This document shows positions 35,044-43,129 of a stretch of DNA of 57,484 nucleotides, in pieces. The position numbers were made by a program, and so were the translations under genes. The notes beneath the pieces were generated by a model, which worked only from the letters and a program-made list of their open reading frames with translations, was not told where the DNA came from and ran no database searches. Within the stretch, counting starts at the first letter, position 1. Each line of letters starts with the position of its first letter. The stretch spans positions 1 through 57,484 of the forward strand of contig NZ_SCNV01000056.1 of NCBI RefSeq assembly GCF_005503145.1. Direction: 5' to 3'. The DNA is from Burkholderia sp. 4M9327F10. GTDB taxonomy: Bacteria > Pseudomonadota > Gammaproteobacteria > Burkholderiales > Burkholderiaceae.

Positions 35044-35570
35044 TGTGGCAACTTCTCAAACAGATCGCGACAACTGGCACGCCGACTCTGCGCGTGCCCG
35101 AGGGCGATGACGCATGGCGGGCCGAAGGCCACCGGATCCAGCAGGAAATACTCGATGTGCTCGGCCGGGCGCTGTGCATTCGCGAGGTCGATGCAGGCTC
35201 CTGCAACGGCTGCGAACTGGAAATCCATGCGCTCAACAACCCGTACTACAACGTCGAAGGTCTGGGTATCAGGTTCGTCGCCAGTCCCCGCCATGCCGAC
35301 ATGCTGCTGGTCACCGGCCCTCTGACATTGAACATGAAGGAAGCGGTGCGGCGGGCCTACGAGGCAACGCCCCACCCAAAGCTCGTCGTCGCGGTCGGCG
35401 AGTGCGCCTGCACAGGCGGCATGTTCAGGGAAAGCTACGCCGTGTGTGGGCCACTGTCTAACTTCTTGCCTGTCGACGTCACGATACCGGGTTGTCCGCC
35501 GCCTCCCATCGATATTCTGAGGGGCATTCTCACCGCGCTTCGTACGAAACACGCAACCTCCCCGCCATGA
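35043..35570 (+). CDS. hyfI: HyfI/NuoB-like Fe-S small subunit
   Basis: A 175-residue protein with the proximal [4Fe-4S] cluster motif intact: Cys54 and Cys57 in GSCNGCELE, a Cys in GECACTGGMF, and the PGCPPPP Cys. It would hand electrons between the large-subunit pocket and a ferredoxin-like partner. The conserved cluster against the lost Ni-Fe site says the complex still carries electrons. No HyfH-type polyferredoxin or HyfA gene follows, so the electron donor must be encoded elsewhere or be soluble. Start 35043 overlaps the preceding stop. Confidence 0.9.
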   Translation: MWQLLKQIATTGTPTLRVPEGDDAWRAEGHRIQQEILDVLGRALCIREVDAGSCNGCELEIHALNNPYYNVEGLGIRFVASPRHADMLLVTGPLTLNMKEAVRRAYEATPHPKLVVAVGECACTGGMFRESYAVCGPLSNFLPVDVTIPGCPPPPIDILRGILTALRTKHATSPP

Positions 35571-35684
35571 TCACGGTCCGGGACACTCGCCAATCATGGT
35601 GTTCATGGGTAAGGGTTCCGCACGGAGCCCACGTGTGATGACCGCCCCAGTGTGCCACGCTGATATTTTTAGGGACGACGCGCG

Positions 35685-36122
35685 ATGAGTGAGCAATTGA
35701 ACCGGCTGAAAGCAATCGGCAGAGCGTGGCCACAGGTGCTGACGATCATCGTCTTCATGGTGGCAATCAGCCTGCGCTTTCCACTATGGTTTGTGATGCT
35801 CTCGGCCATCGTCAACGGCACCGCCCTGACATACCTTACGCGGCACTTCGCTTCCCGGCGGTCCCGCACGGGTGGTGACCCGTTCCTCGGCGTCATCGTG
35901 ATCGGCAGCGGACTGGCGTCGATTGCCCTGACTCTGAAGTGGTGGGCCGTGGAACGGCAGTTAAAGCTCGCGCCCGGTGTGCTCCTGCATATGGCCGGCC
36001 ATACAGAGGCAACTTCAGATCCAGCGTTGGCGTGGTCTAGCGTCCTGACCCAGTGGAGCTCCTGCTCGATCTTTCTGGTGATTGTCGCGGTGTGGGTGCT
36101 GGGCAGCGGACGTGCCGAATGA
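35685..36122 (+). CDS. Hypothetical membrane protein
   Basis: A 145-residue protein with three or four hydrophobic segments (VLTIIVFMVAISLRFPLWFV, FLGVIVIGSGLASIALTL, SIFLVIVAVWVLG). I recognise no family. It lies 115 bases after hyfI on the same strand and could be the tail of that operon, an accessory membrane subunit. The basic loop RHFASRRSRTGGD would be cytoplasmic. Confidence 0.65.
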   Translation: MSEQLNRLKAIGRAWPQVLTIIVFMVAISLRFPLWFVMLSAIVNGTALTYLTRHFASRRSRTGGDPFLGVIVIGSGLASIALTLKWWAVERQLKLAPGVLLHMAGHTEATSDPALAWSSVLTQWSSCSIFLVIVAVWVLGSGRAE

Positions 36123-36353
36123 ATACCGAACCGGCTCAGTACGTCGCCGACGTTTTCCGTGCACGCGCGAAAGCCTGAAGTCAACGGTCACCGTTGCCAG
36201 CCTCGTGGTGGTGCCGGTGATGGAGACGATGGGGGCTAGATGCGCACCCGGGATGGCCGCGAGCGAAGTGCGGGCGACAATGTACGTCTGGGGCGGAGAC
36301 GGCTTTGATTCAGTCGATGGCGTGCTGGATTCCACAACACAACCCGCACCGGT

Positions 36354-36800
36354 CTATGTCGGCTCCCGGACGACGAGAACCGGGATCTGGCAGTGCGTCA
36401 GCACCTTCTGGGTCTCACTGCCAAGCAACACGGCGCGCATGCCGCCTCGGCCGTGGGACGCCATGACGATGAGATCACAGTTTCGTTGCGCCGCCACGCT
36501 GATAATCGCCTCGTACGGGTGAGCGCGGTTCCTGGTGAACGTATCGCACTCGACCCCGGCCTGGGTGGCCGCTTTTGTGACGACCATGAGGTAGTCATCC
36601 GCATGCTGTCGGGCAGCCTGAATGAACTGGTCCTCGGTGTCCGCGATCACTTCGGCGCCGTACGCCAGGACATGGAATTCCGGGATGACATGAAGCCCCG
36701 TAACCTTGGCGCCACTTTCCCTCGCGAGCGTCACCGCCATCTGGATCGCGGCTTCGGAGAGGGCCGACCCGTCAGTCGGCACCAGCAGATGCTTGAACAT
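36354..36800 (-). CDS. Universal stress protein (UspA family), copy 1
   Basis: A 148-residue single-domain Usp: KHLLVPTDGS at the start, LHVIPEFHVL in the middle, and the ATP-binding G-2x-G-9x-G-S/T-type region in MASHGRGGMRAVLLGSETQKVL. Such proteins bind ATP and help survival in starvation or low oxygen. It reads back toward the Hyf-like operon. The sequence before its start (36801-36976) has two half FNR-like sites but no full one. Confidence 0.93.
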   Translation of the reverse strand: MFKHLLVPTDGSALSEAAIQMAVTLARESGAKVTGLHVIPEFHVLAYGAEVIADTEDQFIQAARQHADDYLMVVTKAATQAGVECDTFTRNRAHPYEAIISVAAQRNCDLIVMASHGRGGMRAVLLGSETQKVLTHCQIPVLVVREPT

Positions 36801-36976
36801 GCGTTTCTCCCTGCGGCCAGGCCTGTTCGTCCTGACGTCCTGCCCGGAGCCCGCCGCTTAAGCCAGGCACTCCTGAATCAAGTCTATTTCTTTCAGTATA
36901 GTTAGATTTACGATGCGTGGAAGCGTGGAAGGTTGATTATTTCCGTGACAAAGTGCCGCGCGCCGACCTCACCTCT

Positions 36977-37426
36977 CTAACCGTTGCCCTCCGCTGCGGC
37001 AATGGCAGCGCCGTGCGCGATCAGGCGGCTTAGACGCTCGTTCGCCCGAAGAATTGCCTGAAGACGGGTTTCCCTGAGTTGCCTGTCATACTCGTTGATG
37101 ACCGTAGAAATCAGCCCAATCACTTTGTCCGGGTAACTCCAGTCGCCCTGCGTTTCTCCACGATCAAAGATCGCGGCCACTTCCTGCTCCGCCTCACACA
37201 CGCTGGCGAGAGCGAGTAGTCCGTGTCCGTCCTCCGTGAGATAACGGGTCATCACGATAACCATATAAAGCCGCCGCGTAATGGACGCGTCGCCGTGTCT
37301 GCCGCGCGCAGCCTCGAGTGCCATCCGGTGCTGAAGCATGAGTGCATCTACGTCGGCCCGTGGCATGGGCAGAAAGAGTGCTTTGCCTCGAGTGGCCAGA
37401 GCATTCCCGAAAGTCTTGCGTGCCAT
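36977..37426 (-). CDS. Hypothetical protein
   Basis: A 149-residue mainly helical protein from MARKTFGNALATRGKALFLP. Central motif LMLQHRMALEAARGRHGDAS, then TRRLYMVIVMTRYLTEDGHG, with a long C-terminal helix LQAILRANERLSRLIAHGAA. Proteins of this look are found in several copies in Burkholderia genomes, but I know of no function. It could bind a small ligand or a partner protein. The start is chosen at MARK; the upstream frame is less protein-like. Confidence 0.6.
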   Translation of the reverse strand: MARKTFGNALATRGKALFLPMPRADVDALMLQHRMALEAARGRHGDASITRRLYMVIVMTRYLTEDGHGLLALASVCEAEQEVAAIFDRGETQGDWSYPDKVIGLISTVINEYDRQLRETRLQAILRANERLSRLIAHGAAIAAAEGNG

Positions 37427-37952
37427 CAAAATTCTGCCTGTTTGTGCGTAGCTATTCGGAGCCGTAGCGGGCGTTGTCGGCAATCAGGACCACACGCCCT
37501 TGCATCGGCAATGTGAGCCACGACCCTTTCGCCCGCCCGTTTATTGAATGAAAGTGATTCCGGTGACGAGACCTTTGCCTCTCCTCCGAAAGAAGTCCAT
37601 CGCGCCAGCCCGCAGCCTCTCTCAGGTTCGTCCGCCCCTCGAAATCCGCAAACCGCTTTACCGGCGAGTTCACTGGCCTTTATTCAGAAACCTGTCCCTT
37701 TCGCAAGATTCCTCGACAACGATCTAAAGCCCACTAGACTTACCGGGTCATTAGCCCCTGGCGGCCGCTTACGTCCTTGCTGTTGCAATTGCGTCTTGTG
37801 TCAACCGCAAAGGTGAGGCACGGTTTTTCATGAACGCCCTGCCTGCGAGGGTAATCGACAAGCTGGTTCCGATGTGCGACTGGTCCAACCGGGCCCGCGC
37901 AGATCCGCGGAGACGGCACGCCCGCATATCGGGCCCCGCTGGGAAAGCTCTT
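37427..37952. other. Gene-free stretch
   Basis: I see no supported gene, RNA or repeat in about 525 bases. Short frames here lack protein character. Confidence 0.5.
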
Positions 37953-38456
37953 TCAAGGCGGCCACTGTGAATCTGACTTCGCACTGCGGTGACATTCAAT
38001 CTGTATTGCTGGATACCCGTCGGATTCCAGGGTGCTGGACAGAAATGTCTGCAGCAAATCGGCCCATGCGTTGTCCTGCAGATCGATGTTCGCTGCGACG
38101 ATCAGTCGCAGGCCGCGATCCATGTGCGCAAAGCTCAATGAGCCCGCCTGCTGCGGCCGTCGGAAGAAATGTCCATCCCCGTCGAGCAGCAAAACGGGGC
38201 TGCCCTGGAAGCGGCTACTTGCGACGGACAGTGGGTCCAGCACGTGTCGTGAGGATGCCTTCGGGTAGATCAGGACAAGATTGACACCTGCCCTCACCAA
38301 TTGTTTTCCAATGCAGTTGAACCGATAGGCCATCTGGAAGCCACGCTCCCCGCCTTTGCCCACGCCAACGACGACAATTCCGCGGCTACCCACCTGCTCC
38401 CCCAGCGACGTGGGTCGACGGTCAGGAGATAGCAATACTCCGTCCAGATCAAACAT
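37953..38456 (-). CDS. Thioredoxin-fold-like protein without CxxC, copy 2
   Basis: A 167-residue paralog of the protein at 25196: GIVVVGVGKGGERGFQMAYR, VNLVLIYPKASSRHVLDPLS, and PVLLLDGDGHFFRRPQQAGS are shared nearly motif for motif. Again there is no CxxC. The conserved GERGFQM and SSRHVLD/SARHVLD patches mark a distinct family, perhaps with a bound cofactor. It reads away from the palindrome at 38552, which is about 100 bases before its start. Confidence 0.7.
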   Translation of the reverse strand: MFDLDGVLLSPDRRPTSLGEQVGSRGIVVVGVGKGGERGFQMAYRFNCIGKQLVRAGVNLVLIYPKASSRHVLDPLSVASSRFQGSPVLLLDGDGHFFRRPQQAGSLSFAHMDRGLRLIVAANIDLQDNAWADLLQTFLSSTLESDGYPAIQIECHRSAKSDSQWPP

Positions 38457-38551
38457 GGCGATGTCCTCGTCGGGCCGGTTCCGGTTGTGTTCAGCAACGC
38501 CAGGTCAGGACGTAACCGACGTTTGCCCTGGAAAGGGTAATTATAGTCGAG

Positions 38552-38567
38552 TTCTATTATAATAGAA
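38552..38567. promoter_or_regulatory. Perfect 16-bp palindrome between divergent genes
   Basis: TTCTATTATAATAGAA is fully symmetric with no spacer. It lies between the thioredoxin-like copy 2 (leftward) and the PhnA-like gene (rightward, start 38668), in an AT-rich patch with TATAAT-like hexamers. It is distinct from the TGATAAT set but in an equivalent position, so it may bind a related regulator. Confidence 0.5.
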
Positions 38568-38667
38568 TGTGTGTATCGAAACGTCACTCCAGGTGGCCGG
38601 GCGAGACGATGCGAGCGGCTCACGCATTGGTTTCTTGCACGCTTCGAATAACCTGAAGGGAGAATGT

Positions 38668-39012
38668 ATGTCGGATGTACCGCCGTGTCCCAACTGTGCC
38701 CAGGAGAACACCTACCCTGACGGCGCGCTAAATGTTTGTGCTGATTGTGGTCACGAATGGTCGCCCCATTCGATGCCTGCGTCGGACGACCTGCCGGAGA
38801 TGAACGTCATCAGGGACGCAAATGGGAATGCCCTGTCAGACGGAGATTCGGTGGTTCTGGTAAAGGATCTGCGTGTCAAAGGTTCCTCAATCACACTGAA
38901 GGTGGGTACCCGCGTTAAGAGCATTCGTCTGGTGGAAGGTGATCACGAAGTGGACTGCAGGATGGATGCGGGCAGTTTCATGCTTAAGGCGTGCTATCTG
39001 AGGAAGGTCTGA
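38668..39012 (+). CDS. PhnA/YjdM-like zinc-ribbon protein
   Basis: A 114-residue protein. CPNC at residue 7 and CADCGHEW near 24 form a zinc ribbon, followed by the PhnA-type SH3-like core: VIRDANGNALSDGDSVVLVK, LKVGTRVKSIRLVEGDHEVD. Despite its name the family is not needed for phosphonate use; its role is unclear. ATG 38668 follows GAAGGGAG. It leads toward the broken spermidine-synthase-like copy 4. Confidence 0.9.
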   Translation: MSDVPPCPNCAQENTYPDGALNVCADCGHEWSPHSMPASDDLPEMNVIRDANGNALSDGDSVVLVKDLRVKGSSITLKVGTRVKSIRLVEGDHEVDCRMDAGSFMLKACYLRKV

Positions 39013-39092
39013 TCAGGTGCGTGTGACAGGCATCACGACAGTCGCGCGAGCAAGTTAGGCTGGATATCCGATCGTTTCACCTGCCAGGATGA

Positions 39093-39941
39093 ATGCTTGA
39101 GATGAGTGATGATTGGGCATCTTATGATGCGTTTGTTGAGTTTTTATCGACACCGCTGGACGACGGACGGCCGTTCGTGCTGGAAACGAGGCGTGGGGTA
39201 TCGTTGCATTTTGATCATTTCGCGATACAGAACTCGATGTCGCGCAGGTCGCCAGACGAACTCGTTCTTGGCTACACGCGCACGATGATGGGGTTTCTAC
39301 TCCTCCAACCCCAACCCCAGCCCCAACACATATGCATGATCGGCCTGGGTGGCGGATCGCAGGCGAAATACTGCTATCGCCGCCTGCCTGAATCCACTAT
39401 TACCGCAATCGAAATCAGCGCTGAGGTGATCGCCCTGCGCGACGTTTTCCGGATACCGGCGGATGATGGTCGGTTCAAGGTGATGTGCGCTGACGGAGCG
39501 GAGTACATGCGAGACGCCGCCGTAGCGACGGACGTGATCCTGGCCGACGCATTCGGCGCGCGCGGGATCTGACCAGTGCGCGAACTTCGAGTTCTTTACC
39601 ACGTGCCGCGAGAGATTGACGGATTCTGGCGTACTCGTTGTCAATTTCACTGGCGACGATCCAGGATTGCCGCTTCACGTGCAAAAACTTGAAGCGGTGT
39701 TTGGCATCTCGTATGCGCTTGTGTCCTGCAATGGGGGGCGAACTTTGTCGGCTTCGCCTGGAAGGATGCGCGTCAATTACCGTCAAGGCAAGCGTTGCTG
39801 ACACATGCGCGGTCCATGAGTTGGGTAAGCGATCTCCGTTTATCCGCAACGGCCAGACGCCTGAAAGACGGCGAGTGTCTAGACTGGAGGCGTCTGGTTC
39901 AGCCTTCACATGGAGACGTGTGCTGGAGAATCGGCGCCTGA
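39093..39941 (+). pseudogene. Spermidine-synthase-like copy 4, two frameshifts
   Basis: The first 159 residues read like copy 1 (LVLGYTRTMMGFLLLQP, ICMIGLGGGSQAKYCYRRLP, ADGAEYM) and stop at TGA 39570. The rest continues in the +1 frame (CANFEFFTTCRERLTDSGVL) and returns to the first frame near a run of six Gs at 39732-39737 (NFVGFAWKDARQLPSRQALL, then LRLSATARRLKDG), ending at 39939-39941. Two opposite shifts that cancel suggest decay or sequencing errors in GC and G runs. A tandem CAACCC-type repeat at 39306-39325 (Gln-Pro repeats) is also unique to this copy. Confidence 0.78.
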
Positions 39942-40116
39942 AATTTGGGTAAGTCCTCCCGTCTAATTGGCTACACCTCGGCAACGATGTGGATACGATT
40001 AAAAGTGGAAAGCGCTTCCTGCGTAGAGGGAATCCATGAGACTCGGGACTTGAATGCATGGAACCGCGAGTCCCTATCACCCAGCATCAGTTAGTCATCT
40101 CGAATAGTGAGATTTC

Positions 40117-40470
40117 ATGAGTCCAGCCAAGTTCGTACTTCGTTATACCGCAGTGCCACTGATTGCGATTGTTGGCGTGGTCATCTGGACTTCCATACCT
40201 TCGTCAAAGGAAATCGATGCGCGACAATACGCGGCACTCTCGGACGCGTATACAGATTTTCCGCCACAGTTTCGGCGTGAGATTGCCAGTGCAATGAAGC
40301 ATGACCAGATTGATGATTGGGACTATCAGGCACTTGCACGCCAATCGCTGAAGGATGGTATCGCGTTGGACTGGCCGGCGACCGGCGCAAGTGATGTGGT
40401 AGCGGAGCGCCACAAGCTGGCTGCCCTGGTTCATTCAGATCCTTACCAGTCAGCAGGAAATCAGAAATGA
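40117..40470 (+). CDS. Membrane-anchored hypothetical protein
   Basis: A 117-residue protein with an N-terminal hydrophobic anchor (VLRYTAVPLIAIVGVVIW) and a soluble part containing FPPQFRREIASAMKHDQIDD and a helix SLKDGIALDW. No family recognised. Its stop overlaps the start of the DUF2909-like gene (ATGA), so the pair is coupled. It is likely an accessory envelope protein. Confidence 0.65.
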   Translation: MSPAKFVLRYTAVPLIAIVGVVIWTSIPSSKEIDARQYAALSDAYTDFPPQFRREIASAMKHDQIDDWDYQALARQSLKDGIALDWPATGASDVVAERHKLAALVHSDPYQSAGNQK

Positions 40471-40679
40471 AGGACGTTCTCGTAGCAATCGCATTCGCGC
40501 TGATCATCGGTAGCCTGATTTCTGCGCTGTATTTCATGAACCACGACCGTGGACGCACCGGAAGGATGGCTTGGTCGCTTGCAGTGAGGGTGGGGCTGTC
40601 CATCACCCTGTTTCTCAGTTTATGGGTCGCACATTGGCTGGGTTACATCGACCCGACCGGAATTCCGATTGGTCGGTGA
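40467..40679 (+). CDS. DUF2909-like twin-transmembrane protein
   Basis: A 70-residue protein with two membrane helices (VLVAIAFALIIGSLISALYFM and LAVRVGLSITLFLSLWVAHWLG) joined by NHDRGRTGRMAWS, ending YIDPTGIPIG. This is the DUF2909 pattern, usually next to cytochrome oxidase assembly genes. No oxidase genes are in the window. It overlaps the previous gene by 4 bases. Confidence 0.75.
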   Translation: MKDVLVAIAFALIIGSLISALYFMNHDRGRTGRMAWSLAVRVGLSITLFLSLWVAHWLGYIDPTGIPIGR

Positions 40680-40934
40680 GCCGACGGAAATGTATGCCAT
40701 TGAGACAAAATAGGCGTCTCGATGGCGTCACTACATATCCCATTTATAAGGTACAGCGACGTTGCTGACCGCTGCGCATGACCGGCGCCAGGCGCTGGCG
40801 AACGCGCTTGCCCTCGGGGCTCCGGTCAGATTGCGCTCACAGCCGTCCCATTTGAGCCCGGCTTGAGACGGATGTCAGTCGAGTCCCGCGCGGAGTTTCC
40901 GTCCCGGCATGGTCTGGAGAAAGCAGTCGCCGGC

Positions 40935-40962
40935 AGGCGGTAGGCGGTAGGCGGTAGGCGGT
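40935..40962. repeat. Tandem repeat, four copies of AGGCGGT
   Basis: Four perfect head-to-tail 7-base units in non-coding DNA, followed by a partial unit. Such repeats vary in number by slipped replication. No gene promoter is clearly next to it. Confidence 0.85.
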
Positions 40963-41057
40963 TCCGCGCAGCCTGTATACGGCGAGCATCGACAGGACGG
41001 CGGAACAGTTCCGTACAGGGACAATGCCCCCAGGCAAACACATTTACAGAATATACT

Positions 41058-41072
41058 AATGTTATTAACATT
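41058..41072. promoter_or_regulatory. AATGTTA-T-TAACATT palindrome
   Basis: A perfect 7-1-7 inverted repeat in an AT-rich patch. The AATGTTA arms resemble Zur-type boxes of the Fur superfamily, but no gene starts close by (nearest starts are over 1 kb away), so its target is unclear. Confidence 0.35.
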
Positions 41073-41601
41073 GTAAGCATCTGATTTGCACCGTCTCGCG
41101 AAGTTGCCGTGGTTTGTCCAGGATGGTGTCCACCAAATCATGGTGGGAGCTAAAGTGAACAAATCTGACAGTGATATGTCGCCTGTGTTGAGGCGTCCTT
41201 TCTATCGGTCCTGCGCAGGCTGAGTCTATTTCCTCTGTAAATCCGAGATGATTTCGTAGAACGGTCGACCGTACGACTAGTTTGGGCGGCTCCGACCGGT
41301 GATAGCAGCGCCGGGAGCGAAAGCAACTCTGGAAGGTTCTCTGCCGCAAGTGTCCGGGACAGGATCTTCTGACTTTAAACGAGGCCGGACCTTGTCGCCT
41401 GCAGGTTCGATGCCGCTAACCACTAGAATGCCTCGATCACCCGGTGGCGAAAGCGAACAACCTGCCGAAACCGACGATTTTCGCAGTGAGCCATTGTCCG
41501 GAAATGTGGATCGAATTTAATTTTTCTATAGCAAGAGGTCGCATTGGTGTGGCCCTGTCCGGATAGCAGCGAACTTGAAGTCGCCGCGGTCTTGACAGGT
41601 A

Positions 41602-42111
41602 TCAACGGCCGGCTTGACTCGCGCGATTCTCTCCTTCCGTTGTTCGCGTCTGCTGTAAATCAGTGGCGCAGCTTCGGACCAGTATCACCGGGCACGTCGC
41701 CATGCGCAGGAACTGCTCAGCGACGCTGCCAAGCACCGCCCTGCCGACGCCGTGCCTGCCGTGCGTACCCATCACGACAAGATCGGCGTCATGGCGTTGT
41801 ACAAACCGATGGAGGCAACTCGGGATATCGTCCTCCGGGCTCTTCGTTTCCTCGATTTCGGTATCGCCCGCCACCCCACGTTCGGCCATCACCTTGCGAG
41901 CAGCTTCCAGTGTGATCTGGCCGTCCTCACGGAGCACTTTGCGGAGCGCCTCCGGGTCGTAATAACCGGAGTACGGTGAAACGCGCCATGGGTTGACGAT
42001 GTATACGGCATGAAGCCGCCCTTGAGCGAGCGCCGCGATGTCGAGTGCTTCGTCCAACGCGCGATTCGATGCGTCACTTCCGTCGACGGCCAATACGATC
42101 TTGTGATACAT
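41602..42111 (-). CDS. Universal stress protein (UspA family), copy 2
   Basis: A 169-residue Usp: HKIVLAVDGSDASNRAL, VYIVNPWRVSPYSGYYDPE, and VVMGTHGRHGVGRAVLGSVAEQFL with the ATP-binding loop complete. The C-terminal tail (TDLQQTRTTEGENRAS) is extra. It belongs to the subfamily with YSGYYDP/TYAGACDP middle loops shared with copy 3. It is downstream of the CBS-BON gene on the same strand (gap 71 bases), so the two may form one transcript. Confidence 0.93.
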   Translation of the reverse strand: MYHKIVLAVDGSDASNRALDEALDIAALAQGRLHAVYIVNPWRVSPYSGYYDPEALRKVLREDGQITLEAARKVMAERGVAGDTEIEETKSPEDDIPSCLHRFVQRHDADLVVMGTHGRHGVGRAVLGSVAEQFLRMATCPVILVRSCATDLQQTRTTEGENRASQAGR

Positions 42112-42182
42112 GATCTTATGCCCCGAGAATCGCGCGCCTCTATCACAATACTTCCGAATCGAGGCGCTTCGCGCTTGACCAT

Positions 42183-42872
42183 TTATATGCCGGGCATCAC
42201 CGGGTAAGGTTCGGTATGGTCCTCCACCCGTTTCACCCCGGGAATCCCTTCTGCCGCAACGCGAACTGCCTCTACTGCTTCCGCCGAGTGAAAGATGCCC
42301 CACAAATGCACGACACCATCGTTCACGACAATGTTGCGTCCAGCGAAGGCCCACTTATGCCCAGCCAGTTCACCCATTAGCGTCGCACGGATATCCGCGT
42401 CCGAGAGGGCCGCGTCCTCCGCTGGCTCTTCGGGCATGCTGGCCAATGCCTGAACAAGATTGGCGCGGCTCACGATACCGACAAGCTGACCCGCTTTTGT
42501 CACGGGAACCCGCTTGATACGCCGTGTTTCCAGAATGCTGGCTACTTCGCTCAGGGGCGCGTCTTCGCTTACAGACACGACTTCGACAGTCATAACGTCT
42601 CGAACTTTCGGCGCATGAGTCTTGATGTAGTCCCTGGCGTCATCTGTCGAGGAAAAAAATTCGAGCCACGACGAACGCTGGCGCGCGTCGGTGCCGATCT
42701 CTACCCGGCGCAGCAGATCGCCTTCGCTGATCATGCCTGCGACATGCCCTTCCGTATCTATAACGGGTGCGCCGCTAATTCCTTTATCGACAAAAATCCT
42801 GGCAACGTCGCGCACGGTCATGTCTGGCGTGACGGATATCACGTTGCTGGTCATTACTTCGGATGCACGCAT
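42183..42872 (-). CDS. CBS-pair protein with C-terminal BON domain
   Basis: A 229-residue protein: two CBS motifs (ASEVMTSNVISVTPDMTVRD, and VRDVMTVEVVSVSEDAPLSE) that form an adenosyl-nucleotide-sensing pair, then a BON domain (IRATLMGELAGHKWAFAGRN, DGVVHLWGIFHSAEAVEAVR). CBS pairs sense AMP/ATP; BON domains bind membranes or proteins. Start MRASEVM is chosen as the natural CBS start. An FNR-like site at 43089 lies 217 bases ahead. Confidence 0.92.
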   Translation of the reverse strand: MRASEVMTSNVISVTPDMTVRDVARIFVDKGISGAPVIDTEGHVAGMISEGDLLRRVEIGTDARQRSSWLEFFSSTDDARDYIKTHAPKVRDVMTVEVVSVSEDAPLSEVASILETRRIKRVPVTKAGQLVGIVSRANLVQALASMPEEPAEDAALSDADIRATLMGELAGHKWAFAGRNIVVNDGVVHLWGIFHSAEAVEAVRVAAEGIPGVKRVEDHTEPYPVMPGI

Positions 42873-43088
42873 GGCAAGTCTCCTGAACTGTCTCATTCCC
42901 GGTTTCCCTACGAGGCCAGATCATCGGTATACAGCGCCGCCTGGCAGTGCCGTCGCCTGCCAGAGTCCACAACGCATCGACAGCATGCACACCGCGCGCT
43001 CATAGGCGCCAGGTGCAAGCGACGAGACGATCGACAAGCGATTTGGCTTCGCGTGTACTCAGGTTATGCGCAGAAGGGGGGCTGACAT

Positions 43089-43102
43089 TTGACATGGATC
43101 AT
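43089..43102. promoter_or_regulatory. FNR/CRP-type site TTGAC-N4-ATCAT
   Basis: TTGACATGGATCAT matches 8 of 10 positions of TTGAT-N4-ATCAA. It lies 217 bases before the CBS-BON gene and at the tail of the gene reading from 43681. Weakest of the set. Confidence 0.4.
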
Positions 43103-43129
43103 TCATGCGACTGGTGCGCGGACCTTGCG

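Larger units (their letters stand above)
40680..41601. other. Gene-free stretch of about 920 bases with repeat and palindrome
   Basis: No gene supported. It holds a 7-bp tandem repeat (40935-40962), the palindrome at 41058, and AT-rich patches near 41045-41075 and 41515-41530. It may be a control region or the site of a deleted gene. Confidence 0.5.

Noticed and set aside
39306..39325. CRISPR or regulatory repeat (CAACCC units)
   Set aside because: Short, imperfect and inside a coding remnant, where it encodes Gln-Pro; no spacers. No CRISPR array exists in the window.
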